From the NCBI GenBank assembly GCA_017507595.1, contig JAFWAM010000077.1, positions 1-5,287 of the forward strand: a DNA stretch of 5,287 bases. The letters are read 5' to 3'. The translations under genes and the position numbers were made by a program. A model generated the notes under the pieces. The model was given only the letters and a program-made list of their open reading frames with translations, was not told the origin of the DNA and did not search any database. Shown one piece after another: positions 1-4,916 of the stretch (position 1 is its first letter; every line of letters starts with the position of its first letter). Source of the stretch: Clostridia bacterium (GTDB lineage: Bacteria; Bacillota_A; Clostridia; Christensenellales; Borkfalkiaceae).

Positions 1-156
1 GATTTAAATTCAATCGATTCTACTCCAAGCTTTAAAGGTGGCGAAATTATTACTTTAAGAGATGCACTACATTTTATGATGTTACCATCAAGTAATATTT
101 GTCCAGCTGTTATCGCAAGAATTATAGGTTCTGATTTAATTTATAAGACTATATAG
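1..156 (+). pseudogene. Truncated serine D-Ala-D-Ala carboxypeptidase-like remnant
   Basis: Frame 1 is open from the window edge to a TAG at 154-156 (51 codons). The stretch TLRDALHFMMLPSSN followed by an AVIARIIG helix resembles the part of S11 D-Ala-D-Ala carboxypeptidases and related penicillin-binding or beta-lactamase-fold proteins around the SxN active-site motif; here it would be S30-S31-N32 at 88-96. In that family the SxN motif is followed by 100 or more residues that include a KTG motif, but this frame ends 19 codons later, so the gene looks cut short. The start and the SxxK serine lie outside the window. Codon use is extremely AT-rich (TTA, ATA, AGA), unlike every other gene here, which suggests foreign origin such as a prophage remnant. 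The fold assignment rests on one short motif region; the pseudogene call is an inference. Confidence 0.5.
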
Positions 157-269
157 AATTCGTTGGGGTTTTCAAAAAAGAAATAGAATTAATTCTAAAT
201 TCATATTTGAATACTGATGTTAAATGTAAAACAATATCACAAATTTTAATTAAAATATTTAAAAAATAG
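147..269 (+). pseudogene. Out-of-frame AT-rich coding scrap, possible frameshifted tail of the preceding remnant
   Basis: Frame 3 is open from just after a TAA at 144-146 to a TAG at 267-269 (40 codons) and reads as a lysine/isoleucine-rich, plausible protein end (EFVGVFKKEIELIL... ending IKIFKK). It overlaps the last codons of the preceding frame and has no start codon or ribosome binding site of its own, so it may be the same gene after a frameshift, or a fragment of another AT-rich gene joined here. In DNA this AT-rich, open frames appear easily by chance. No family is recognised. Confidence 0.25.
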
Positions 270-295
270 CAAATTGCTTTCGCAAGAAAAACAAA

Positions 296-337
296 AGGCC
301 TATATGTCCGATAACGGACCTATAGGCCTGCTTTTTT
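296..337. terminator. Long-stem hairpin, probable bidirectional terminator
   Basis: A 15-base stem, 296-310 against 315-329, has a single mismatch and a four-base ATAA loop. It is followed on the plus strand by GC and six T's (332-337). On the minus strand the stem is followed by TTTGTTTTTC (the complement of the A-rich 286-295). It sits exactly between the AT-rich scrap and the GC-richer remainder and could stop transcription from either side. The stem is longer than usual for an intrinsic terminator. Confidence 0.6.
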
Positions 338-386
338 GTAATGTTTGCTGTTTTTTTGGCCAATGAAACGTCCGCAAAGGGAAGGG

Positions 387-529
387 CTTTGGCGAAAAAA
401 GGAGTTTAAGCAAAAAAAAGGCTGCTTTAAGCAGCCTTAAATAGTTGTGGAGCTTTGAAGCTTCCTATAGGGTTGGGGTGCCCGACAATATACTATTTAT
501 TAATATAGTCCGAGCAACCTTCGCCAAAG
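387..529. repeat. 10-base inverted repeat bracketing the lipoprotein 3' region
   Basis: CTTTGGCGAA at 387-396 is matched perfectly in inverse orientation by TTCGCCAAAG at 520-529. Between them lie the lipoprotein terminator and a small nested structure: GGTTG (471-475) pairs with CAACC (515-519), and ACTAT (492-496) with ATAGT (505-509). No target-site duplication is visible beside the arms, so a mobile-element origin is not supported. It could be an RNA structure of the lipoprotein mRNA tail or a chance repeat. Confidence 0.4.
412..438 (-). terminator. Intrinsic terminator of the lipoprotein gene
   Basis: Read on the minus strand, an 8-base perfect stem AAGGCTGC/GCAGCCTT (431-438 and 418-425) with a 5-base loop is followed directly by a run of eight T's (the complement of 412-419). 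It lies about 105 bases past the lipoprotein stop codon and is in the right orientation for it. Confidence 0.85.
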
Positions 530-542
530 GATGGGCCAAGGA

Positions 543-2267
543 TTAAAACTCAACGGATAAAGCGTAAACGTAAGCGCCACCGCCACTGCCGCCGAGGTGG
601 TAAGTACCTGCCTCAAGGGTGAAGGTATAGGTGTTTGCCGTATCGATGGGGAGGGTATCCCAATCGCCTGCTGCAACGCCGCCAATGGCAAGGTCTGCGG
701 GGACAACTGCTGCACCGTCGTTATCTAAGATCTTGAAGGAGATGGTCTTGTCGCTCTTTGCGGCGGCAACGAGGGTAACGGTTGCATAGGTGCCTTCGTC
801 AACGGTAAATACGATGCCGTTGGTTGCAGTCGTAACCTTGCCGCTGGTAAGGGAGATCTGTCTTGAGTAGGTAGCCGTAAGACCGTCGATCTTAACGGAT
901 TCGCCCTTGACGTTTTGTGACATATAGAAGATGTCGTTGATAAGGGTCAAGCCCTCCGGGGCTTTGTCACCGGGTACGGTGTCCGAATTGATAGTTAAGG
1001 TGTAGGTCTTGTTGCCGGTGGGGATCTCAACCTTAGAGAGCTTAACGTATAATTTTGTATTGCTGTAGATGGGGCCGTTGACGTATTCGCCGGCGAAGTC
1101 CTTATCGGTGTAAACGCCGTCGATCTCGTATCCTTCAGGCGCTTCAATTGCCTCAAGAAGAACGCTTAAGTTAAGGATGGTGCCGTCGTAAACGGATACG
1201 GTGCCCAAAACGTTTTCAGCGTCGTCGCAAAGGGTTGCGGTAACGGTGGTGTGGTCGCCTTTCTTGACGATAGACGTGAAGATCGCGTCGTAAATATCGG
1301 TGGTGCCGCTGCACTGGAACTTGTAAGCGCCGGCCTCTTCGATGGCGATTTCCATCTTATACATTGGATTGTCGCTTGCTTTGCCGGGGTATTCAAGGCT
1401 TACGGCAACGTCGCTGCCGGGGGTGTACATCTTAAGGATCTGTGTATCGGCGCTTGAGGAGCCGTTCTGGATGATCATGGTAAGCATGCCGGGGCCGCCT
1501 GCGTTTACGTAGAAGGCTGCGGTTGAGCCGTTTACCTTAACAGATCTCACATAGGTAACGCCGTTAAGGGTCTTTTTTCTGTCCCTTACCTGGGTGCCTG
1601 CACCTACCGTAAAGATACCAAAGGCGGTGTCTTCCTCGTAGGTGGCGGCGCCAACGTCGTTGGTGTCAAAGTGGCTTGTTACGACCTCGTACATTTCAAA
1701 GCCGCATTCGTCACAAAGAACGTCGCCGTTTTCGTTTACGTGGGGAGCGGTTTCAAATTCGCCATCGCAGCCGCAGGCGTAAGCGTACCAGTGGTTATTG
1801 TTGTCGTAGGAGTATTCAGTTGCCATGGTATGCTCGTGCTTGACGTATGCGCCGCACTCGTCACAGGCTTCGTTAACGTCCTCGTCAAAGTGGGCGGTCT
1901 TATCCTTTATCATGGCGCAGCCGCAAATTGCTTCGTGCCAGTGATATTGGTTGTCGCTAGTCCAGTCTTCGCTGAATAAGTGTTTGTGTTCAAGGGCGGC
2001 ACCGCAACCGTCGCACAGGTCGTCGTGGTCGGTATCGGCGTGGCCTTCGTCATAGCCGCAGAGGTCGCAAAGGTGGTCGTTATCCTCGTCAACGTGCTCG
2101 GCATAGTTGCCCTTAAGGTCGCAGCCGCAGTTGGCGGCGTACCAGTGTGCGTTTTCATCATTTGAAAATTTAACGTCAAAGGTGTGCATGTGGCAGCCGG
2201 ATAAAACAAGGCTTGCAACCATAACGAGAACAAATGACAATAAAGCGGTAAGTTTTTTGCTATTCAT
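543..2267 (-). CDS. Surface lipoprotein with three Cys/His-rich modules and an InlB B-type repeat
   Basis: Encodes 574 residues of unknown function. Residues 1-25 are a lipoprotein signal peptide (MNSKK, a hydrophobic core, lipobox LSGC with C25 as the lipid anchor), placing it on the outer face of the membrane. Residues 26-190 hold three related modules, each with HxH (first Cys/His pairs H26/H28, H94/H96, H144/H146), an aromatic HW(H/Y), a CGC (C47/C49, C115/C117, C165/C167), and an acidic His-containing loop ending in CDxCG (C67/C70, C135/C138, C185/C188). Module 1 carries an extra acidic CDxCG copy (C85/C88). Residues about 205-335 and 420-574 look like two distantly related beta-sandwich, carbohydrate-binding-like domains ending in a Tyr-Ala or Tyr-Asp-Ala strand. 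Between them, about 337-411 matches the InlB B-repeat pattern (PEGYEIDGVYTDKDF, LYVKL), with the usual Trp positions changed. The start at 2267 is preferred over the upstream ATG at 2357 because it has GGAGGG seven bases ahead and opens the signal peptide, whereas 2357 lies before the predicted transcription start. Cysteine-rich metal or redox binding is an inference. Confidence 0.9.
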   Translation of the reverse strand: MNSKKLTALLSFVLVMVASLVLSGCHMHTFDVKFSNDENAHWYAANCGCDLKGNYAEHVDEDNDHLCDLCGYDEGHADTDHDDLCDGCGAALEHKHLFSEDWTSDNQYHWHEAICGCAMIKDKTAHFDEDVNEACDECGAYVKHEHTMATEYSYDNNNHWYAYACGCDGEFETAPHVNENGDVLCDECGFEMYEVVTSHFDTNDVGAATYEEDTAFGIFTVGAGTQVRDRKKTLNGVTYVRSVKVNGSTAAFYVNAGGPGMLTMIIQNGSSSADTQILKMYTPGSDVAVSLEYPGKASDNPMYKMEIAIEEAGAYKFQCSGTTDIYDAIFTSIVKKGDHTTVTATLCDDAENVLGTVSVYDGTILNLSVLLEAIEAPEGYEIDGVYTDKDFAGEYVNGPIYSNTKLYVKLSKVEIPTGNKTYTLTINSDTVPGDKAPEGLTLINDIFYMSQNVKGESVKIDGLTATYSRQISLTSGKVTTATNGIVFTVDEGTYATVTLVAAAKSDKTISFKILDNDGAAVVPADLAIGGVAAGDWDTLPIDTANTYTFTLEAGTYHLGGSGGGAYVYALSVEF

Positions 2268-2274
2268 TATGTTT

Positions 2275-2280
2275 CCCTCC
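2275..2280 (-). promoter_or_regulatory. Ribosome binding site fixing the lipoprotein start
   Basis: GGAGGG on the minus strand, seven bases before the ATG at 2265-2267. It is near-perfect Shine-Dalgarno sequence and decides between this start and the longer open frame from 2357. Confidence 0.9.
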
Positions 2281-2328
2281 GTAAATATTAACGTCTTTTG
2301 GCGGGCGTGTGCCCACGTAAATATCAAA

Positions 2329-2355
2329 GTATATATGAATATATACCGTATATAC
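2329..2355. promoter_or_regulatory. Interlocking palindromes at the lipoprotein transcription start (candidate operator)
   Basis: Two perfect inverted repeats share an arm: GTATATAT-GA-ATATATAC (2329-2346) and TATATAC-C-GTATATA (2340-2354), ending in the self-complementary GTATATAC (2348-2355). They begin at about +1 relative to the promoter at 2360-2388, a usual position for a repressor site. In RNA the two could also form alternative weak hairpins. The bases are A/T alternations, so part of the symmetry could be low-complexity chance. Confidence 0.45.
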
Positions 2356-2359
2356 ATTT

Positions 2360-2388
2360 ATTTTACTACCAATAAGCAGAGTTGTCAA
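2360..2388 (-). promoter_or_regulatory. Sigma-A promoter of the lipoprotein gene
   Basis: On the minus strand a perfect -35 TTGACA (2383-2388), a 17-base spacer and -10 TAAAAT (2360-2365). Transcription should start near 2353, giving an 85-base leader with a small GGGC/GCCC hairpin (2302-2313 region) ahead of the ribosome binding site. This is the strongest promoter match in the window. Confidence 0.85.
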
Positions 2389-2494
2389 TATGCAAAGCGA
2401 AATTCGGTATAGGATTATTCGTGTCTTTTTATGGACAAAAAAGACATTTATATATCATTTTCGGCGGCAACCGGGGTGCGTTTGAGTTTGGTAT

Positions 2495-2527
2495 GGCCCC
2501 TTTTTGGGGTTAGACGGGGCCCTTTTT
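2495..2527 (+). terminator. Weak terminator-like hairpin
   Basis: GGCCCC (2495-2500) pairs with GGGGCC (2516-2521), followed by C and TTTTT (2523-2527). A shorter alternative, CCCC-TTTTT-GGGG (2497-2509), competes with it. No plus-strand gene precedes it, so its purpose is unclear. Confidence 0.25.
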
Positions 2528-2747
2528 CCTTAAACGGCGGCGGTTTTTTCAGATCATTCCTGCCGTGGCAGAGGTCGCGCGTGGGGCGCGATCGGACTAA
2601 AAGGGGTTTTGACAGCTGGGCGGCAAAAGTGAGGCTATAAGCCGATTATCTTGCAATTTTAGTTGTCTTTCACTCACTTTCCCATACGGGGTAAGGGGCG
2701 AGGCCGTAAGGCACGACGGGGCGCCCTCGCGCATTGAATTTCTGCAA

Positions 2748-2769
2748 GGGCCTTTTTTAAAGAAGGCCC
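2748..2769. other. GC-rich hairpin
   Basis: GGGCCTT (2748-2754) pairs perfectly with AAGGCCC (2763-2769) around an 8-base loop. It can extend outward by A/T pairs past one bulged C. Neither side carries a long T run after the stem, so it is not a good terminator by itself. Confidence 0.45.
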
Positions 2770-2780
2770 CTTTAGGCCCG

Positions 2781-2825
2781 AAAACAAAAAAATGGCGATA
2801 ACGGTGTTATAGCGCCATTTTTATT
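2781..2825. terminator. Bidirectional intrinsic terminator
   Basis: AAATGGCG (2790-2797) pairs with CGCCATTT (2813-2820), and inside it ATAAC (2798-2802) with GTTAT (2806-2810), with a three-base loop and a two-base AG bulge (2811-2812). T-rich tails follow on both strands: TTTTTATT on plus, and the complement of the A-rich 2781-2792 on minus. It backs up the terminator directly after tpiA. Confidence 0.7.
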
Positions 2826-2864
2826 GCTTTTTATACAATTTTTAAGATAAAAAATATAGGGGAT

Positions 2865-2891
2865 AAAAAAATCCACCGGACGGGCCGGTGG
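2865..2891 (-). terminator. Intrinsic terminator of tpiA
   Basis: Perfect stem CCACCGG (2873-2879)/CCGGTGG (2885-2891) with a five-base loop. On the minus strand it is followed by a T and then T-run complementary to 2865-2871, starting 12 bases past the tpiA stop. On the plus strand it is followed by CGTTTTTT, so it can work both ways. Confidence 0.9.
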
Positions 2892-2903
2892 CGTTTTTTA
2901 ATA

Positions 2904-3644
2904 TCAGTAATTAACTACCTGTGAAAAATCAACTGCCTTTAAGGAAGCACCGCCGATAAGGCCGCCGTCGATCTCTTCCATGGACATAAGCTCAGCCGCG
3001 TTGGAGGGCTTCATGCTGCCGCCGTACTGGATGCGGACCTTTGCCGCACACTTGGGGCAGAAGTTTTCCGCAAGGGTCTTTCTTATAAAGCCGATGGTTT
3101 CATTTGCCTGCTGGCTGGTGGCCGTTTTGCCCGTGCCGATGGCCCAGATCGGCTCGTAAGCGATAACAAGCTTGGATAAATCCTCAACACCCTTAAGGCC
3201 TTCGGTGATCTGTCTTAAAAGGACCTCTTCGGTCTTGCCGGTTTCCCTTTCCTCTAAGCTTTCGCCAACGCAGACGATGGGGATAAGGCCTTTTTCAAGG
3301 GCCTTTAAGGTGCGCATGTTTACGGTCTGGTCGGTTTCGCCAAAGTACTGACGTCTTTCGCTGTGGCCGATAATGACGTATTCAACGCCAAGCTCCTTTA
3401 ACATATCGCAAGAAATCTCGCCCGTGTATGCACCGCTTTCAGCAAAGTGAACGTTCTGTGCGCCAAGCTTTACGTTGGTGCCCTTTAAGGCCTGGCCAAC
3501 AGCGTAAAGATCGGTTGCCGGTACGCAAACGACAACGTCGCAAGCGGCGTCCTTTACAAGGGGGATAAGCTCCTTGACGAGGGCAACGCCCTCAGTGGGG
3601 GTTTTATTCATTTTCCAGTTGCCTGCAATGATAGGTTTTCTCAT
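2904..3644 (-). CDS. tpiA: Triosephosphate isomerase
   Basis: Interconverts dihydroxyacetone phosphate and glyceraldehyde 3-phosphate in glycolysis and gluconeogenesis; cytosolic, normally a TIM-barrel homodimer. At 246 residues it has the usual length of about 250. The active-site set is complete: N9 and K11 in GNWKMN, catalytic H94 in IIGHSERR, catalytic E164 in [14 protein letters not shown] with the flexible loop, YGGS (207-210) and GGLIGGASL (227-235) for phosphate binding. The ATG at 3642-3644 has AAAGAGG six bases ahead. It stands alone with its own promoter and terminator, not in a gap-pgk-tpi-gpm cluster within view. One oddity is CPKC at 196-199 just before the beta strand leading to YGGS, where many bacterial homologs have acidic or alanine residues. 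Function is certain from the motifs. Confidence 0.98.
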   Translation of the reverse strand: MRKPIIAGNWKMNKTPTEGVALVKELIPLVKDAACDVVVCVPATDLYAVGQALKGTNVKLGAQNVHFAESGAYTGEISCDMLKELGVEYVIIGHSERRQYFGETDQTVNMRTLKALEKGLIPIVCVGESLEERETGKTEEVLLRQITEGLKGVEDLSKLVIAYEPIWAIGTGKTATSQQANETIGFIRKTLAENFCPKCAAKVRIQYGGSMKPSNAAELMSMEEIDGGLIGGASLKAVDFSQVVNY

Positions 3645-3650
3645 AATATA

Positions 3651-3657
3651 CCTCTTT
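3651..3657 (-). promoter_or_regulatory. Ribosome binding site of tpiA
   Basis: AAAGAGG on the minus strand, six bases before the ATG. It supports the annotated start and sits in a very short leader of about 25 bases. Confidence 0.8.
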
Positions 3658-3674
3658 AATTTATTATTTGCTTT

Positions 3675-3703
3675 ATTTTAACATTTGTTACCTATATTTG
3701 CAA
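3675..3703 (-). promoter_or_regulatory. Promoter of tpiA with extended -10
   Basis: Minus-strand -10 TAAAAT (3675-3680) preceded by TGT, making an extended -10, with a 17-base spacer to TTGCAA (3698-3703), which matches four of six bases of the -35 consensus. The predicted start near 3668 gives a short leader. Confidence 0.7.
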
Positions 3704-3712
3704 ACGTTTGTC
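3698..3712. promoter_or_regulatory. LacI/CcpA-type palindrome on the tpiA -35
   Basis: TTGCAAACGTTTGTC contains the perfect palindrome CAAACGTTTG (3701-3710) centred on CG, the layout of operators for LacI-family regulators (PurR, CcpA). Against the CcpA cre consensus WTGNAANCGNWNNCW it matches eight of the ten specified bases, missing the last two. It overlaps the -35, where binding would block transcription. Regulation by carbon source is an inference; no regulator gene is in view. Confidence 0.45.
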
Positions 3713-3821
3713 GGCAAAAAGATAAAAATAACCTGATCACGGTCCTTTTTTTGGGGCAATGAAAGATCTTTTTTGGGCCTCATCGGAGGTCGAAGGGAAC
3801 AAAAATACCCTTTTGGTCAAC

Positions 3822-3836
3822 TAATATTAAATATTA
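3822..3836. promoter_or_regulatory. AT palindrome just upstream of the aroF promoter
   Basis: TAATATT-A-AATATTA is a perfect 15-base palindrome ending two bases before the aroF -35. It could be an UP-element-like AT tract or a regulator site. The rest of the divergent spacer (3713-3821) shows only a six-base hairpin GGCCTC-ATCG-GAGGTC (3776-3791) and AAAGATCTTT (3762-3771), with no gene. Confidence 0.35.
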
Positions 3837-3838
3837 AC

Positions 3839-3867
3839 TTGATTAATTATACCGATTGTGATAAAAT
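3839..3867 (+). promoter_or_regulatory. Promoter of the aroF-aroB operon
   Basis: -35 TTGATT (3839-3844), a 17-base spacer and -10 TAAAAT (3862-3867) preceded by TGA, an extended -10. The predicted start is near 3874, leaving a leader of about 65 bases before aroF. The tpiA promoter diverges about 135 bases away. Confidence 0.75.
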
Positions 3868-3875
3868 TATTGTAT

Positions 3876-3956
3876 ATGTCTAAGTATAGTGCGATTTTTG
3901 CGCGACCGGGCCACGTTGTGGGCTCTGTGGAGATGGATTATGATCATTTTGCTTAA
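3876..3956 (+). other. Short open frame and tandem hairpins in the aroF leader
   Basis: An ATG at 3876 opens 26 codons (MSKYSAIFARPG...) and stops at 3954-3956, 17 bases inside aroF in another frame. It has no ribosome binding site and begins almost at the predicted transcript start, so it could only be read leaderless. The leader RNA can fold into GTGCG/CGCGAC with one bulge (3889-3906) and GGGCC/GGCTC with one G-U pair (3908-3925), ending just before the aroF ribosome binding site. It could modulate translation, but there is no T-run attenuator and no clear riboswitch. Confidence 0.25.
3929..3932 (+). promoter_or_regulatory. Ribosome binding site fixing the aroF start
   Basis: GGAG seven bases before the ATG at 3940. 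It rules in favour of this start over an in-frame GTG at 3889, which would add 17 residues containing three Trp in a non-conserved extension and has no ribosome binding site. Confidence 0.75.
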
Positions 3957-4914
3957 AAAAGACCTTTCCGACAGAGAAAGGCTTAACGTAATTGAAAAAA
4001 TAAAGGATCTTGGACTGGATTTTTCCATTGGGGAGGGCAACGGCTTTTCAACAGTGAGCCTTCTCGGGGATGTTTCCCATATTGACGGCGAGCTCTTTCG
4101 GTCCCTTTCCGGGGTTATGGGCGTGGTGCCCGTATCCACCCGCACACCCCTTGCGACCGCGGCTGAGGGCGGCGGCTTTTTCGGTGGAGAGCTTCAGATC
4201 ATAGCCGGACCCTGCGCAGTAGAGGGCGATGGCATTTTTGATCTTGCCCGCGCAGTAAAGGATTGCGGCGTTAGCATGCTTCGTGGCGGGGCTTATAAGC
4301 CAAGGACCTCTCCATACTCCTTTGCGGGGCTCAAGAGGGAAGGTATAGACCTTCTCGTCCGCGCGGGGAGGGAGGTCGGTCTTCCCGTCGTGTCGGAGCT
4401 TATGGGGGTCAGGGATATCGAGGATTTTGCCGACGTTGACGTCATTCAGATCGGCGCACGCAATATGCAGAATTACGAGCTTTTAAAGGAGGTTGGCAGG
4501 CTCAAAAAGCCCGTTTTGTTAAAGAGGGGTTCGTCTGCAACCGTAAACGAGCTTTTGCTCAGCGCCGAATATCTTCTTGTGGAGGGGGCAACCAAGGTGG
4601 CCCTTTGCGAAAGGGGGATAAAAACCTTCAACGCTTACACACGCAACACCCTTGATCTTGCCGCCGTGCCTGCCCTTAAGGGGTTGACGGGGCTTCCCGT
4701 TGTCGTCGATCCAAGCCACGGCACGGGTCGGGCTGATCTTGTGTCGCCCATGGCCCTGGCGGCCGTTGCGGCAGGGGCTGACGGCGTGATGATAGAGGTC
4801 CACGATAACCCTTGCAAAGCCCTTTCAGACGGGGCGCAGGCCATTACCCCACAGGAGCTTAAGGGCTTGGTTGAAAAAATCAAAAAAATAAGAAAGGCTG
4901 TTATTAAGGAGTAG
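3940..4914 (+). CDS. aroF: 3-deoxy-7-phosphoheptulonate (DAHP) synthase, type I-beta
   Basis: Condenses phosphoenolpyruvate with erythrose 4-phosphate to DAHP, the first committed step of the shikimate pathway; cytosolic, metal-dependent. The product has 324 residues: an N-terminal ferredoxin-like (ACT-like) domain at about 1-75, followed by the TIM-barrel catalytic domain from about 85. Visible motifs are IAGPCAVE (88-95, metal ligand C92), LRGGAYKPRTSPYSF (114-128), QIGARNMQN (170-178), LLKRG (193-197), CERGIKTF (223-230) with TRNTLDLAAVP, DPSHGTG (257-263, H260), MIEVH (284-288, E286) and LSDGAQ (295-300, D297). The four metal ligands C, H, E and D are all present, as in the Thermotoga maritima type. 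In that type the N-terminal domain carries tyrosine/phenylalanine feedback inhibition; whether this one does is inferred. aroB follows two bases after the stop and accepts its product. Confidence 0.97.
   Translation: MIILLKKDLSDRERLNVIEKIKDLGLDFSIGEGNGFSTVSLLGDVSHIDGELFRSLSGVMGVVPVSTRTPLATAAEGGGFFGGELQIIAGPCAVEGDGIFDLARAVKDCGVSMLRGGAYKPRTSPYSFAGLKREGIDLLVRAGREVGLPVVSELMGVRDIEDFADVDVIQIGARNMQNYELLKEVGRLKKPVLLKRGSSATVNELLLSAEYLLVEGATKVALCERGIKTFNAYTRNTLDLAAVPALKGLTGLPVVVDPSHGTGRADLVSPMALAAVAAGADGVMIEVHDNPCKALSDGAQAITPQELKGLVEKIKKIRKAVIKE
4906..4911 (+). promoter_or_regulatory. Ribosome binding site of aroB inside the aroF end
   Basis: AAGGAG occupies the last codons of aroF, five bases before the aroB ATG and next to the aroF stop codon, so translation of the two genes is probably coupled. 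Confidence 0.85.
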
Positions 4915-4916
4915 AT

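Larger units (their letters stand above)
2401..2780. other. GC-rich, hairpin-dense intergenic block without a convincing gene
   Basis: No supported protein gene. An open plus-strand frame at 2431-2640 lacks a ribosome binding site, and its product (Arg/Gly/Phe-rich) resembles no known protein. The block differs from the AT-rich spacers on both sides and contains several G/C hairpins: GGCCCC/GGGGCC (2495-2500, 2516-2521), CTGCC/GGCAG (2560-2571 area), TCGCGC/GCGCGA with loop GTGGG (2575-2591), GCGAGG/CCTCGC (2698-2703, 2725-2730) enclosing CCGT/ACGG (2704-2707, 2716-2719), and GGGCCTT/AAGGCCC (2748-2769). It may be a structured RNA or an intergenic repeat element. No tRNA, RNase P, tmRNA or SRP RNA signature was recognised. 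Confidence 0.4.

Noticed and set aside
1671..2165. Plus-strand open frames opposite the lipoprotein Cys/His modules
   Set aside because: They are shadows of the biased codons of the real minus-strand gene; no ribosome binding sites or protein features.
1698..2192. CRISPR or DNA tandem repeat in the repeated lipoprotein modules
   Set aside because: The repetition is at protein level with diverged DNA and unequal spacing; it is not a repeat-spacer array.
2268..2357. 30-residue N-terminal extension of the lipoprotein
   Set aside because: Its ATG lies at or before the predicted transcription start, and it would bury a signal peptide that has its own GGAGGG.
2431..2640. 69-codon plus-strand open frame
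   Set aside because: No ribosome binding site. The composition is Arg/Gly/Phe-rich with no recognisable domain, and it crosses several G/C hairpins, so it is treated as non-coding.
2597..2677. Minus-strand GTG frame of 26 codons (VSERQLKLQDNR...)
   Set aside because: Reads smoothly but has no ribosome binding site, no known family and only 26 codons; it may simply reflect a recurring DNA block.
2690..2732. SRP, RNase P or 6S-like RNA in the G/C hairpins
   Set aside because: None of the conserved core sequences of those RNAs could be found on either strand.
3889..3939. In-frame GTG extension of aroF
   Set aside because: No ribosome binding site at the GTG, whereas GGAG fits the ATG at 3940. 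The extension is unlike the family's N-terminus.
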